From assembly GCA_007922225.1 (NCBI GenBank), contig ML680001.1, positions 37,325 through 101,324 of the forward strand: 64,000 nucleotides of DNA, in the 5' to 3' direction. The DNA comes from Emydura subglobosa. Taxonomy: Eukaryota; Chordata; Testudines; Chelidae. Position numbers and translations under genes: made by a program. Positions within the stretch are counted from its first letter, which is position 1. Each line of letters opens with the position of its first letter. Below, piece by piece: positions 18,786-28,214 of the stretch. The notes beneath the pieces were generated by a model that was not told where the DNA came from, made no database searches, and worked only from the letters and a program-made list of their open reading frames with translations.

Positions 18786-21770
18786 TCAGAAGGTGTGAAC
18801 CAACTGCACGCTGGGCACTGTCTGCACGATCTGGATGGAGGGCAGTTCCTGCGGGGGTGGCACTGAGCTCGGCAGCAGCTGCACCATCTGGGTGTTGGTG
18901 GCAGAGGGCTGCCCACCAGCTGCCCCAGCCCGTGCCGCACCACCGCCTGAGCCCACATTCTCCAGCACCTGCAGGGTCTGCTCACCGGGCGCGCTGCGGA
19001 TAATGAAGAGCTTCTGCCCTGACGGTGCCAGGGGCCCCACCCCACTGTCCGGGGGCAGTTCCTGCAGGTTCTCCACCTCCTGCACGCAGAGTCGGGTCTG
19101 CTCGCCGTCGGCGCCACGCAGCACCAGCACGCTCTGCACCCCCTCCTCTGTCTGCAGCGTCTCCAGGTGCACGCCTACCTCGCCACCCGACCCCAGCAGT
19201 TCCTCCCCTGGCCCGCTGTGCACCACCAGCAGGTCCTGGCTCTCCTGCAGGCCTGGCACCTCTGGGCCAGGACCAATGCTGCCCGAAAGTGCCGAGGAGC
19301 AGGGCAGGGGCTGCTCCTCACCCCCCATTGGGAGAGGCTGTGCCAGGGTTTGCAGCTGCACGCTGCCCACTTCTGGGGGCTGGGACAGAGCCTGCATGCT
19401 AGACGCCTCTGCAGGGGGTGGCGGCAGGGCCTGCAGCTGGATGCTGGCCACCTCCTGAGGCTGGGCCTGGATCCGGACACCGGACACCTCTGCAGTGGGC
19501 TGCTCAGCCATGTTCTGCAGCACAATGATGTTCTGTCCAGCTGGGAAGACTGGTGCCCGCTGTGTGCCTGGCAGCCCCTGGATCTGCACGCTGGGCAGCG
19601 CTGGCCCACCTCCCGGCACCAGGAAGATGTTCTGGGGGTTTCCAGGTGCTGCCAGCTTCCTGGCCTTGCTCTGCTGGGATGGAGCAGGCTTGCTTGGGAC
19701 CACAGGGCCACTGGGCACCAGCGTGAAATTAGGGGTATTCTGGAGGACAGGCACTTTCTGCTGTGTGGGCACCAGCTGCGGGCTGGGCAGGAGCAGCAGC
19801 TTCTGGGGGCTCTGCTGGACACTGGGGATGAGCTGCAGCCCCTGGGCCGTCTGCACCAGCAGGAAGGTCTGTGAGTTCGGGGTGCTGGGGGCGCTGCCCA
19901 CCTCCAGGTTAAGGGTGGCCTGCAGGTTGGGCACAATGTGCACCTCCTGAGTGGCAGGGGGGGCGGGAAGGCCTGGGGCCGAGCTCTCCCCCTTGGCCTC
20001 GGCGGCATGGGTGCGCAGGTGGCGCTGCAGGTAGGAGGCCATGACAAAGCCCTTGGCGCAGACAGGGCACTTGAAAGGGCGCTCGCTGGAGTGGGTGCGC
20101 TGGTGGAGCTGCAGGTTGGAGGAGTGGGTGAAGCTCTTGCCACACTCCTGGCAGCTGTAGGGGCGCTCGCCCGTGTGCGTGCGCTGGTGCTGCCGCAGGT
20201 TGGAGGTCTGGGTGAAGCTCTTGCCGCACACCAGGCAGGCGAAGGGGCGCTCGCCCGTGTGCAGCTGGCGGTGGCGCCGCAAACACGAGGTGTTCTTGAA
20301 GGCCTTGCCACAGTCGGCGCAGCCGTAGGGGCGCTCGCCCGTGTGCAGGCGCAGGTGGTACTGGTAGTGGGACGACCACTTGAAGGTGAGGCCGCACTCG
20401 GCGCACTTGAAGGCGCGCAGGCCCGTGTGCACACGCTGGTGGATGGACAGCAGCGACGAGCGCTTGAAGGCCTTGCCGCACTCAGAGCACTTGTAGGGGC
20501 GCTCGCCCGTGTGGTCGCGCAGGTGGTAGCGCAGTCCCGATGAGCCTTTGAAGGCTTTGCCGCACTCGGTGCACTTGTAAGGACGCTCCGCCACTTCGGG
20601 AGGCACAGGAGGCGGGGCTGGCTCGGCTGCGGTCTGGGGACAGGTGACCTCGGCTTCGGCCTGGATGAGCTGCTGCTCGGCTGGGTGGCTGCGCTGGTGC
20701 CCCAGCAGGCTGGAGAGCTGCACAAAGGTCTTCTCGCAGATGGAGCACTTGTAGGGGCGCTCGCCCACGTGGCTGTGCTGGTGGCGCGCCAGCCCCGAGC
20801 CATTCTTGAAGGTCTTGCCACAGGTGGCACAGGCGTAGAGCGGCGGGACGGACGGCTCAGTGGGGGGCAGGTGGCTCTGCTGGTGGGCGAGCATCAGCTC
20901 CTCGCTGGGGAAGGTCAGCTCGCACTCCCCACACTTCCACAGCATCTCCACTGTCTCCACCGGCTCAGCCGGCGCCAGGAAGAGCTCAGCCGGCGTGCAG
21001 GCCAGCTCCGCCTCGCTGTAGGATGCCACCGGCTTGGCCACGTGCGTCTGCAGATGCTTCTGCAGGTAGGCGTCCGAGATGAAAGCCTTGCCGCAGGCCT
21101 GGCACTTGTGGGCCCGGCCCCCAGCGTGGGTGCGCTGATGCAGCAGCAGATTGGAGGAGTGGGTGAAGGTCTTGGGGCACTCGGTGCACTGGTAGGGGCG
21201 CTCGCCCGTGTGGATGCGCTGGTGCTGCCGCAGGTTGGTGGACTGGGTGAAGGCCTTTCCGCAGGCGGCACAGACGTAGGGGCGCTCACCTGTGTGGATG
21301 TTCCGGTGGCGCCGCAGGCTGGATGAGTTCTTGAAGGCCTTCTCACACAGCGTGCACTTGTAGGGGCGCTCGCCAGTGTGCTGGCGCACATGGTACTGGT
21401 AGTGCGATGACCACTTAAAGGCCATCCCACACAGGGCGCACTTGAAGGCGCGCAGGCCCGTGTGCACGCTCTGGTGGATCTGCAGCAGCGAGGAGCGCTT
21501 GAAGGCCTTACCGCAGTCAGCGCACTTGTAGGGGCGCTCGCCCGTGTGGCTGCGCTGGTGGTAGAGCAGTGCCGACGAACCCTTGAAAGCCTTCGGGCAC
21601 TCGGAGCACTTGTAGGGGCGCTCCCCCGTGTGCGTGCGCTGGTGATGGATCAGCCGTGACGACCACTTGAACACCTTGCCGCACTCCAGGCACTCATATT
21701 GGTGGTCACTGGCGCCTGGCTGCGGCACCGGCTGCATCTCTGCCATCTCTAGCTGCTGGGCTCCTACCAT
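18786..21770 (-). CDS. ZNF628: ZNF628 C2H2 zinc-finger transcription factor
   Basis: A single 994-residue coding exon. The start [12 protein letters not shown] is chosen because a good acceptor (CCCACAG at 21782) lies 11 nt upstream and human ZNF628 also starts MVG. I count 18 C2H2 fingers: eight in a first array (about residues 25-245), three spaced ones (about 275-360) and seven in a second array (about 395-590), joined mostly by TGERPY linkers. The C-terminal 400 residues are Gln/Pro/Leu-rich with repeated 'VQLQ' motifs, and end [19 protein letters not shown], nearly identical to the human end. Conserved pieces such as [18 protein letters not shown] and [14 protein letters not shown] settle orthology. 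It acts in the nucleus as a sequence-specific regulator; the mouse counterpart is needed for sperm development. The next gene is NAT14, on the same strand. Confidence 0.97.
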   Translation of the reverse strand: MVGAQQLEMAEMQPVPQPGASDHQYECLECGKVFKWSSRLIHHQRTHTGERPYKCSECPKAFKGSSALLYHQRSHTGERPYKCADCGKAFKRSSLLQIHQSVHTGLRAFKCALCGMAFKWSSHYQYHVRQHTGERPYKCTLCEKAFKNSSSLRRHRNIHTGERPYVCAACGKAFTQSTNLRQHQRIHTGERPYQCTECPKTFTHSSNLLLHQRTHAGGRAHKCQACGKAFISDAYLQKHLQTHVAKPVASYSEAELACTPAELFLAPAEPVETVEMLWKCGECELTFPSEELMLAHQQSHLPPTEPSVPPLYACATCGKTFKNGSGLARHQHSHVGERPYKCSICEKTFVQLSSLLGHQRSHPAEQQLIQAEAEVTCPQTAAEPAPPPVPPEVAERPYKCTECGKAFKGSSGLRYHLRDHTGERPYKCSECGKAFKRSSLLSIHQRVHTGLRAFKCAECGLTFKWSSHYQYHLRLHTGERPYGCADCGKAFKNTSCLRRHRQLHTGERPFACLVCGKSFTQTSNLRQHQRTHTGERPYSCQECGKSFTHSSNLQLHQRTHSSERPFKCPVCAKGFVMASYLQRHLRTHAAEAKGESSAPGLPAPPATQEVHIVPNLQATLNLEVGSAPSTPNSQTFLLVQTAQGLQLIPSVQQSPQKLLLLPSPQLVPTQQKVPVLQNTPNFTLVPSGPVVPSKPAPSQQSKARKLAAPGNPQNIFLVPGGGPALPSVQIQGLPGTQRAPVFPAGQNIIVLQNMAEQPTAEVSGVRIQAQPQEVASIQLQALPPPPAEASSMQALSQPPEVGSVQLQTLAQPLPMGGEEQPLPCSSALSGSIGPGPEVPGLQESQDLLVVHSGPGEELLGSGGEVGVHLETLQTEEGVQSVLVLRGADGEQTRLCVQEVENLQELPPDSGVGPLAPSGQKLFIIRSAPGEQTLQVLENVGSGGGAARAGAAGGQPSATNTQMVQLLPSSVPPPQELPSIQIVQTVPSVQLVHTF

Positions 21771-22439
21771 CTCACAAGCACCTGTGGGAACATAGGGAGC
21801 AGGTCAGCACAACACCAACACCAGACGAGAGCTCACAGCCACCCAGAGCCGGGCCAGAGCTCACAGCCACCCGGAGTCTGTAGCCACCCAGAGCCAGCCA
21901 AGGATAGCAGGGTAACTCCAGATCAGTTTTGGGGGAACTGAGATCAGAATCTGCCCCAATCCCACTGCAGTCAGGGGATGACGCTGGATTTACTCTGGGG
22001 TAAATTACAAAGGGGGTGTGTGTCTGTGTTCTAATTATGAACATAATGGTTCCCATTAACCCATCAGCTGCTGGGATTCTCTGTGGCATTCTTTCAAAGT
22101 AGTTTAGTGAAGGCATCAACCTTCACCCCAATGACTACCCTGGCTCCCACCTGCTCACCACACAACCGAGTGCACCCTACTGTTACCTGGGAGTACCAGC
22201 CGAGATGTGTCTTGCTGTTGCATTGGTGAGAGCCTGGCTCACTGGGAGCACAGCCTGGAAATGCGGCTGCCTCTGGACTGGGATGCGGTGGCTGTTAAAG
22301 TCCAGCAGTGATTTCTGAGACCCAAATGGGATTTTGGCTGGAAACTTGCTAGAGGTCACAAAGCCAAACCACATTTCCACTCATCCCTGTCACTGGGCCT
22401 GTCAGCCCAACCCTGACTTGTGCTCCACTGCTCTGACGT

Positions 22440-22606
22440 GGTGTCAATGAGATTCAAAGGCCAAAGGAGATCATTGTACTCATCTAGTGTGACCTCTTGC
22501 ATAGCACAGGCCAGGCCCCTGTCTCAAAATAACACCCAGAGCAGAACTTTCAAAGAAACATCACATCTGGATTAAAACTTATCAGTGATAGAGAATCCAT
22601 CATGAC
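22440..22606 (-). mobile_element. CR1 LINE 3' part, left piece
   Basis: Matches the CR1 3' end seen at 5990-6130 (GTGTGACCTCTTGCATAGCACAGG, then GATAGAGAATCCATCATGAC). It stops where a different repeat begins and resumes at 23165. Confidence 0.8.
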
Positions 22607-23164
22607 TAGGGCCCTACCAAATTCACGGTCCTTTTTGGTCAATATCACAGCCAGAGGGTTTTAAATTGGTAATTTTCATGATTTCAGATGTTTATAGCTG
22701 AAATTTCACAGTGGCTTAACCTGGGGACCCCCACCCAAAAAGGGATCATGAGGGGGAGGTGCAGGATTGCCATCATTACTTCTGTGCTGCCTTCAGAGTG
22801 GAGCTCTGCAGCCAGAGGAGACTCACAGAGGTAGAGGTGAGTCTGATCTCCCATGCTGCTGGGAACGCCCCAGCCAGGGCTCCTAGCTCCTAGTCCCAGT
22901 CCCCTGAGGAAGGACAAGACTTGCTCTTCCTCTGCACTACCCCTCATGAAGGGAGATCAGACTCGCCTTCAGGTACCTCCTCCGGCTGCAGGAAGCTCTG
23001 CAACTGGGGGAGTTTTCTGCAGCTGTAGAGAAGGTTCCCAGAGGTCGAGGGGTCCAATCTCCCCTATGCTGCTGGGAGCAATAAACACATGAGCCCACAG
23101 GACCCATGCCTGGGGGCCCTGGCCAATTTGGGGCCCGCTGAGCCCTGGGAGGGCAGGGTAGAAT
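22607..23164. mobile_element. Non-autonomous DNA element inserted in a CR1
   Basis: It starts TAGGGCCCTACCAAATTCAC, a start I associate with a common reptile DNA element, and includes TTACTTCTGTGCTGCCTTC. It splits the CR1 sequence in two. The right end (GGGAGGGCAGGGTAG) does not give a clear inverted match, so the family is tentative. Confidence 0.5.
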
Positions 23165-23560
23165 TGTTCTCAGGGTTAATTACTTTCACCATTATAAGTT
23201 TACACCTTATTTCCAGTCTGAATTTGTGAAGCTTCAACTTCCAGCCATTGGCTCATGTTCTAACTTTCATATCTAGATTGATGAGTCCATTATTAAATAT
23301 TTGGTCCCTACGCAGGTACCTATAGACTGTGATCATGTTACTGTTCAACCGTCTCTTCGTTAAACTAAATAGATTTTGCTCCTTGAGTTTCTCACTCTCA
23401 GGCAGATTTTCTAGTCCTTTAACCATTCTCATGGCTCTTCTCTGACCCCCCTTCCAATTCATCAACCACCTTCTTCAATTGTGGGCACCAGAACTGGACC
23501 CGGGAGAATCCCCCCAGTGCTAAATACAGAGGGGAAATCATCTCACTGCTTCCACCTGCG
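23165..23560 (-). mobile_element. CR1 LINE 3' part, right piece
   Basis: The minus strand encodes a CR1 C-terminal stretch: MKGLENLP-like MVKGLENLPESEKLKEQNLF and RYLRRDQIFNNGLI. It is the continuation of the 22440-22606 piece. Confidence 0.8.
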
Positions 23561-23639
23561 ACCCCGTTTCTCTAACCCAGGGTCCTACTGCTGCCCCCCG
23601 GGCCACAGCATCACGCTGGAAGCTTGTGTGCAGGGCTAT

Positions 23640-23905
23640 TTGCCCCCCCCCTCCCGTCTCACCCGCTGTTACACAGCACCCCCACCCCAGGTATACCCCC
23701 TCACTGCATTGCATTGCATAGCACCCCCACCCCAGATACACCCCCTCATTGCACTGCATAGCACCCCCACCCCAGGTACACCCCCTCACTGCATTGCATA
23801 GNNNNNNNNNNCATTGCATAGCACCCCCACCCCAGGTACACCCCCTCACTGCATTGCACTGCATAGCATCCCCACCCCGTACACCCCCTCCCGTGTTGCT
23901 TTGCT
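23640..23905 (+). repeat. Minisatellite with an assembly gap
   Basis: About 40-55-bp units: ACTGCATTGCATAGCACCCC with CACCCCAGGTACACCCCCTC. Ten N at 23802-23811 mark a gap, so the copy number is uncertain. Confidence 0.9.
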
Positions 23906-24139
23906 CCCCCCCCCACCTCGGGTACACCCCTTGCGTGGCCCAGCCCCCCACATTACAAAGCCCCCTGTGTAAAGCCCCTCCCCCATCCCATTGTCTGGCA
24001 GACAGTAAATAAGGAGAGCTGCCCCTTGGGAGTAAGGCCTACACCACTTCCCCTTTAAGAAATACCCCCTTGATAAAGCGTGACTTCCCCTTTAAAAGCC
24101 ACTCGCCCCGCCCCATGACACAGGCCAACAATCACCTGG

Positions 24140-24750
24140 CAGACACAAATTCGGCGCGCCGCGTGCCTGCCCCTTTAAGCGCGGCCCCGCCCCTTTAAGC
24201 GCGGCGCCTGCCGCCCCTCCCCCGTAGATTCCCTACCTGCGCTCTCACCAGTGGGGGGAGGGGCTGTTCGCCTGCTCGCTGTCGCGTGCCCCGGGCCCCT
24301 TCCCCGCGGGAGGGGGAAGCCGCCTCGTTGGGGGGGGGGGCGGGGCCGCTCCTGCCTCCCAACGGCCGCCGGCGCGAGACACCCAACCTTTACCGTGCGC
24401 ACACTAACTGCCGGGCCGCGCGCCGGCCCCGCCCTCGCCGCCCGCACCCATTGGCCGGCTGCCTCCGCGCGGGGTACCCTGGGAGACGGAGTCCGTTAGA
24501 CGGCCCGGACGAGGCAGGCGGCCATGTTGGGTAAGGGCAGCGGGGGAGGGGCGGGTCCGGGTTCGGGTCCGAGCCCGGGAATGGAGTGAAACCCCGCCCT
24601 GCCTCGCGGCGCGGGGACGTAGGCACGCGGCGATGTAATGCCCGCCCCCTTCACGCCCCCCGCCGCAGGGGGATGGCGTCGAGGTACGTTGCCAGGGCGA
24701 CGGTCACTAAGGGGCCGGGTGAGGGCCCAACCTCCGCGGAGCGGATCGGG
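24140..24750. promoter_or_regulatory. CpG-island promoter, ZNF628 5' end and possible divergent transcript
   Basis: Very CpG-rich DNA. On the minus strand there are two candidate donors, GCGCAG|GTAGGG (exon end 24237) and CACTG|GTGAGAG (24249). Either would link an untranslated exon to the ZNF628 coding exon through a 2.45-kb intron. On the plus strand GGCGGCCATGTTGG|GTAAGG at 24520-24537 looks like a start codon followed by a donor. I could not find a matching second exon. Confidence 0.5.
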
Positions 24751-25680
24751 CAGAGCCGGATCGACCCCCCCCCCCCCCCCCCGCCAACGGTTCCGGGGTT
24801 CGCGGTGTCGCTTCGGGCAGCTGGGCTGGAGCATCCCCGGGCCGGCCCCGCCGTCGGGTCACGTCGTACCCGCTGCTGGGCTCCAGGTGCGGCTCTTAGC
24901 CCGCCTGTGCTTCACCCGGCCGGAGAGAACCCAGGCGTCCGGGCTCCCAGCCCCCCCACAGGAGCTGGGGAGAGAACCCAGGCGTCCGGGCCGCACCCAC
25001 CTCCCCGGGATTCCTGCCCCTCGGCTGACACCGCCCCTCCCCCCATCAGCGGGGCCTGCGACCCGGAATCCAGGCCAAGCCCTTACGTCTGCACTGCAGA
25101 GAAACAGCCCCGGGTCCGAGTCGCCTGGCACGGGCTGGCGCTGGGTGTCTAGCTGCTGTGTAGACAGACCCTCGGGGTCCGAGCAGCACAGAGATACAGG
25201 TCCTCCCGCTCCTCCGTGGTAGGGCTTTTTCTCCCCTCCCTCCCCCCCTTTGGGCTGCAAATTCAGCTGGTGGGAGGCATTTGCTTGCCCGTCTCCCCTT
25301 TGCAAGAGGGGGGAGCAAGCAGCAAAGTCCTTGTGTCCTGTCATGTTCCAGGACAGTTTGTCTGGTGTGGCTGGGCCTTCGTGGGGGGCAGGGCTAACAC
25401 CTCGTGTTGGAAACTAGTTTTTCGAACTCATTAATGCTTTCCTCGGGTCTGCTGATTTATAGTTACTGAGCCAACACTTAAATATAGCCCTGGCGCATGG
25501 GATACAGCTGTTATAAATGAGATTAACGCGTGGGGCAAGTCACGAGCATTTCATAAAGTCTGAGCACTAAACACATTCTTACAACCCTAATACGTCTTTT
25601 AGCAGTACGAACACACAGAGGAGCCGGACTGGTTCCAGCGAGGGGTTTGTCAGCGTGCAGTCAAGGCCTAGGGGCCTTGG
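24750..25680. other. GC-rich DNA beside the CpG island, nothing recognised
   Basis: Contains two CCCAGGCGTCCGGGC SINE-derived modules (24905-24990). No coding similarity. Confidence 0.5.
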
Positions 25681-27110
25681 CGTGTGCTGGCACCTGCTCT
25701 GCTAGCGTCACACACACACAATGGAGCTATGCACACACACACATACATAGCTCGGCAGGAGAGCGGCCAGGGCCCCCTTCTGATCCCTGGAATGGTGATG
25801 AGAGATCTCACCCACGCAGCTAAATTTGTTGCACGCAAAGCAACACCCCCCCCCCCCACTGGTGTTACACAACAGACCTCTGGCTGCCATCCAGCCACAG
25901 CAGGGGTGCAGCAAGGGCACGGCTAGGCTGTGCGACCAGTGGGGAGGCCTGGGCCGGGGTGCAGGGCTCAGCCCCTTTAGGAGAGCTTAATGACACATCC
26001 CAAAGGATCTTGGTTTTGTCTCATCTCATATCCTTGTATGTCATTGCACTAGGGCCAGCAGTGACTTTGAGGGGCAAGCATCCCCTGCAGAACTCCTGCA
26101 CTGCTTCCTGTAGGCTGGATCGCCCCTCCTCATGGTGACCCAGCCCGGTCCTGCTGCGCTAATGAGTCATGCAGCCCAGGAGGTTATGACACAATGTGTC
26201 TACCCCCAGCTGCACACAGGAGCAGCCCTGGGGAATTGCTCCAGCCAGGGTAGCACTGGGGTGTTTCTCCTTGGACATCAGTGCTTTGCCAGCTGCTCCC
26301 CAGGCACCACTGGCAGTCAGGAGGGACGTAGTCAGAGCTGGTGGGTGAGTGGCAGGGAGCTGCAGACCTGCTCTGGAGGTAGTGGGATGTAGGACCCTGC
26401 CCAGGGAGAGCTGAGACCCGAAGGGCTTTCCTGGAGCAGACCACAGAGGCAGGGAGTCAAAGGTATAGTTACCCAAAACCTGTGCCGGTGGTCCCGAGTT
26501 GCCAGGGTCTGTGCTCTGGCTGATGGCCTGTTTCTCTGCCTGGCCCTAAACTGTTTAGAGGCTTGCTCAATCCCAGCAGGGAGCATGTGCAGCGAGGAAG
26601 TGCTGCCCATTCAAGACATGCCACATTTAATAGTCACCTGGACCCAGCAGGGGAGAGTCGTTAGTACAGTCTGGGGAAGCTGCGCTGCAGACAGCCACTA
26701 TGGGAAGGAGCATTTGCCCCCTGGTTCCTCACCTTGCTAAGATCCCTCTGGCTCCACCTTCCTGGGATTCCCCTGCCCCCTGGTTCTGCCTTCCTGGGAT
26801 TCACCTTGGCTCTGTCTCTCCCTGCGTGTCCGAGCTCCTCACACCCTGGGTCTCTCAGTCTGACACCTCATAAACAGCCACCAACACCTCCTGTCTCTGC
26901 CCCCAGTTATGGTCCAGCTGCCTCGACTTCCCAGGCATTGGCTCCGGCTGTCTGACAGGGTCCTCTCTCCTGTATGCTGTTTCCAGCCAGACCTTGTGTC
27001 ACAGATCCCCAGGATCGGTTCGGCACTATGCCCCAGCTTCTAAGCATCCCCAGAAGGAACCGCTTCAGCGTGCTGGACCTCCAAGGGTCCCACTCGTCCT
27101 TCAGGGGAGC
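25680..27110. other. Intergenic DNA, nothing recognised
   Basis: A short CA run (25710-25750), a C run at 25847-25857 and unique-looking sequence. No gene found on either strand. Confidence 0.5.
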
Positions 27111-27118
27111 CACAGCCT

Positions 27119-27390
27119 CTGGGACTGAGGCCAGTTCTACAGTCAAGAGTTAGGTCGACCCAGCTCCGTCATTCAGGAGTGTGAGAAATCCACACCCTCT
27201 GGGATGCAGTTAAACTGACCTAATCCCCAGTGGAAACAGCACTGGGTCCACGGGAGAAATCGTCCATCCACCTCTCAGAGAGGTAGATTGCCTCCGTCGA
27301 TGGGAGACCTCCCCCCAGCCACTGTAGTCAGGGGCTACACTGAAGCACTGTAGCTGTTCTAGCGCAGCTCCCGCCCTCCTGGTTCACCCT
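27119..27390. mobile_element. Probable Harbinger-type MITE
   Basis: TTAGGTCGACCCAG, AGAAATCCACACCCTCTGGG, AAACTGACCTAATCCCCAG and CTACACTGAAGCACTGTAGC are typical of a short reptile MITE with 'GGTCGACCTAA' blocks. The ends are not exact. Confidence 0.5.
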
Positions 27391-27449
27391 GTGAGCTCTG
27401 CTTGGCGCGTGCTGCTGAGCCAGACTCCTGGGAGAGGCTTGTCCGCTCT

Positions 27450-27970
27450 GCAGGGATTAATGCATCTCAGCAGATTTACAGTGTTACCGACAGCACTGTC
27501 AGAACAGTAGTCAGTGGCACCCAGCCTAGGAAGTCCTTAGCTTAGCACAGAGAGCTGGAGGTTCAAGCATAACCCTTTCTAGTCAGCCCTGAGCCCAGCC
27601 ACGCTGTAGTGAACCCCGGGTTTAGGGTCTGTGGCTTTCTCTGACTTCCCCAGTGAAAGCCTCAAGCCTTCTTCCAGACCCAGAAACCCCCATTCATTCT
27701 CTCCCCCCATCGTGTGTTCTCCAGCTGGGGTCTGTACCCTGCTGAGAATGTCAATCCAGGAATCACTGGAGCTCGCATTGTCTCTCTGGTCCCCTTTGCT
27801 GATCTGGGTCGGTTTCACCCAATTCCTTAATGGCTCTATTCATTCCACCCAGACAGGGGGGTGACACACACTTTTAGTCTGTCCTGAGAGCCAACTTGGA
27901 CCTGTTTTCCCCCACTGGGTAGCCCTGCAAATAATAGGGGAAACTGAGGCACACCGCTGACTTACAAAAA
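27450..27970 (-). mobile_element. LTR-like retroelement remnant, second copy
   Basis: The reverse complement of 27780-27870 matches 8255-8345: CCACCCAGACAGG and GGTCCCCTTTGCTGATCTGG on plus correspond to CTGTCTGGGTGGAAC and CCAGATCAACAAGGGG. It is non-coding. Confidence 0.5.
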
Positions 27971-28119
27971 TATTACAAAAAATTCCAACTTCATCACAAC
28001 CATGTTAATGTATCTGGTCCCAACCCAGACAGTCTCGGTGTTACTCAGCCAGGCCACCCCCTGCTCCACAAGGAGAAATCAATCCATTCCCTGCCAGTGG
28101 GGATCCATGCACCAGGAGT

Positions 28120-28212
28120 GGGGAAACTGAGTCATGCATCGTGTTATATAGGAGATCAGACTAGATGATCACCATGGTTCTTTCTGGCCTTGGAATCTAT
28201 GATTTTGTGACT
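28120..28212 (+). mobile_element. CR1 LINE 3' end
   Basis: GATCAGACTAGATGATCACC, then TTGGAATCTATGATTTTGTGA, a short CR1 tail. Confidence 0.7.
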
Positions 28213-28214
28213 TG

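Noticed and set aside
18786..20830. Long open frames on the plus strand and in other minus frames across the zinc-finger exon
   Set aside because: They are shadows of ZNF628. GC-rich repeated finger codons keep other frames open, and their translations are repetitive and match nothing.
23640..23905. Tandem repeats with spacers suggesting a CRISPR array
   Set aside because: Units are continuous and diverged with no unique spacers, and the genome is vertebrate.
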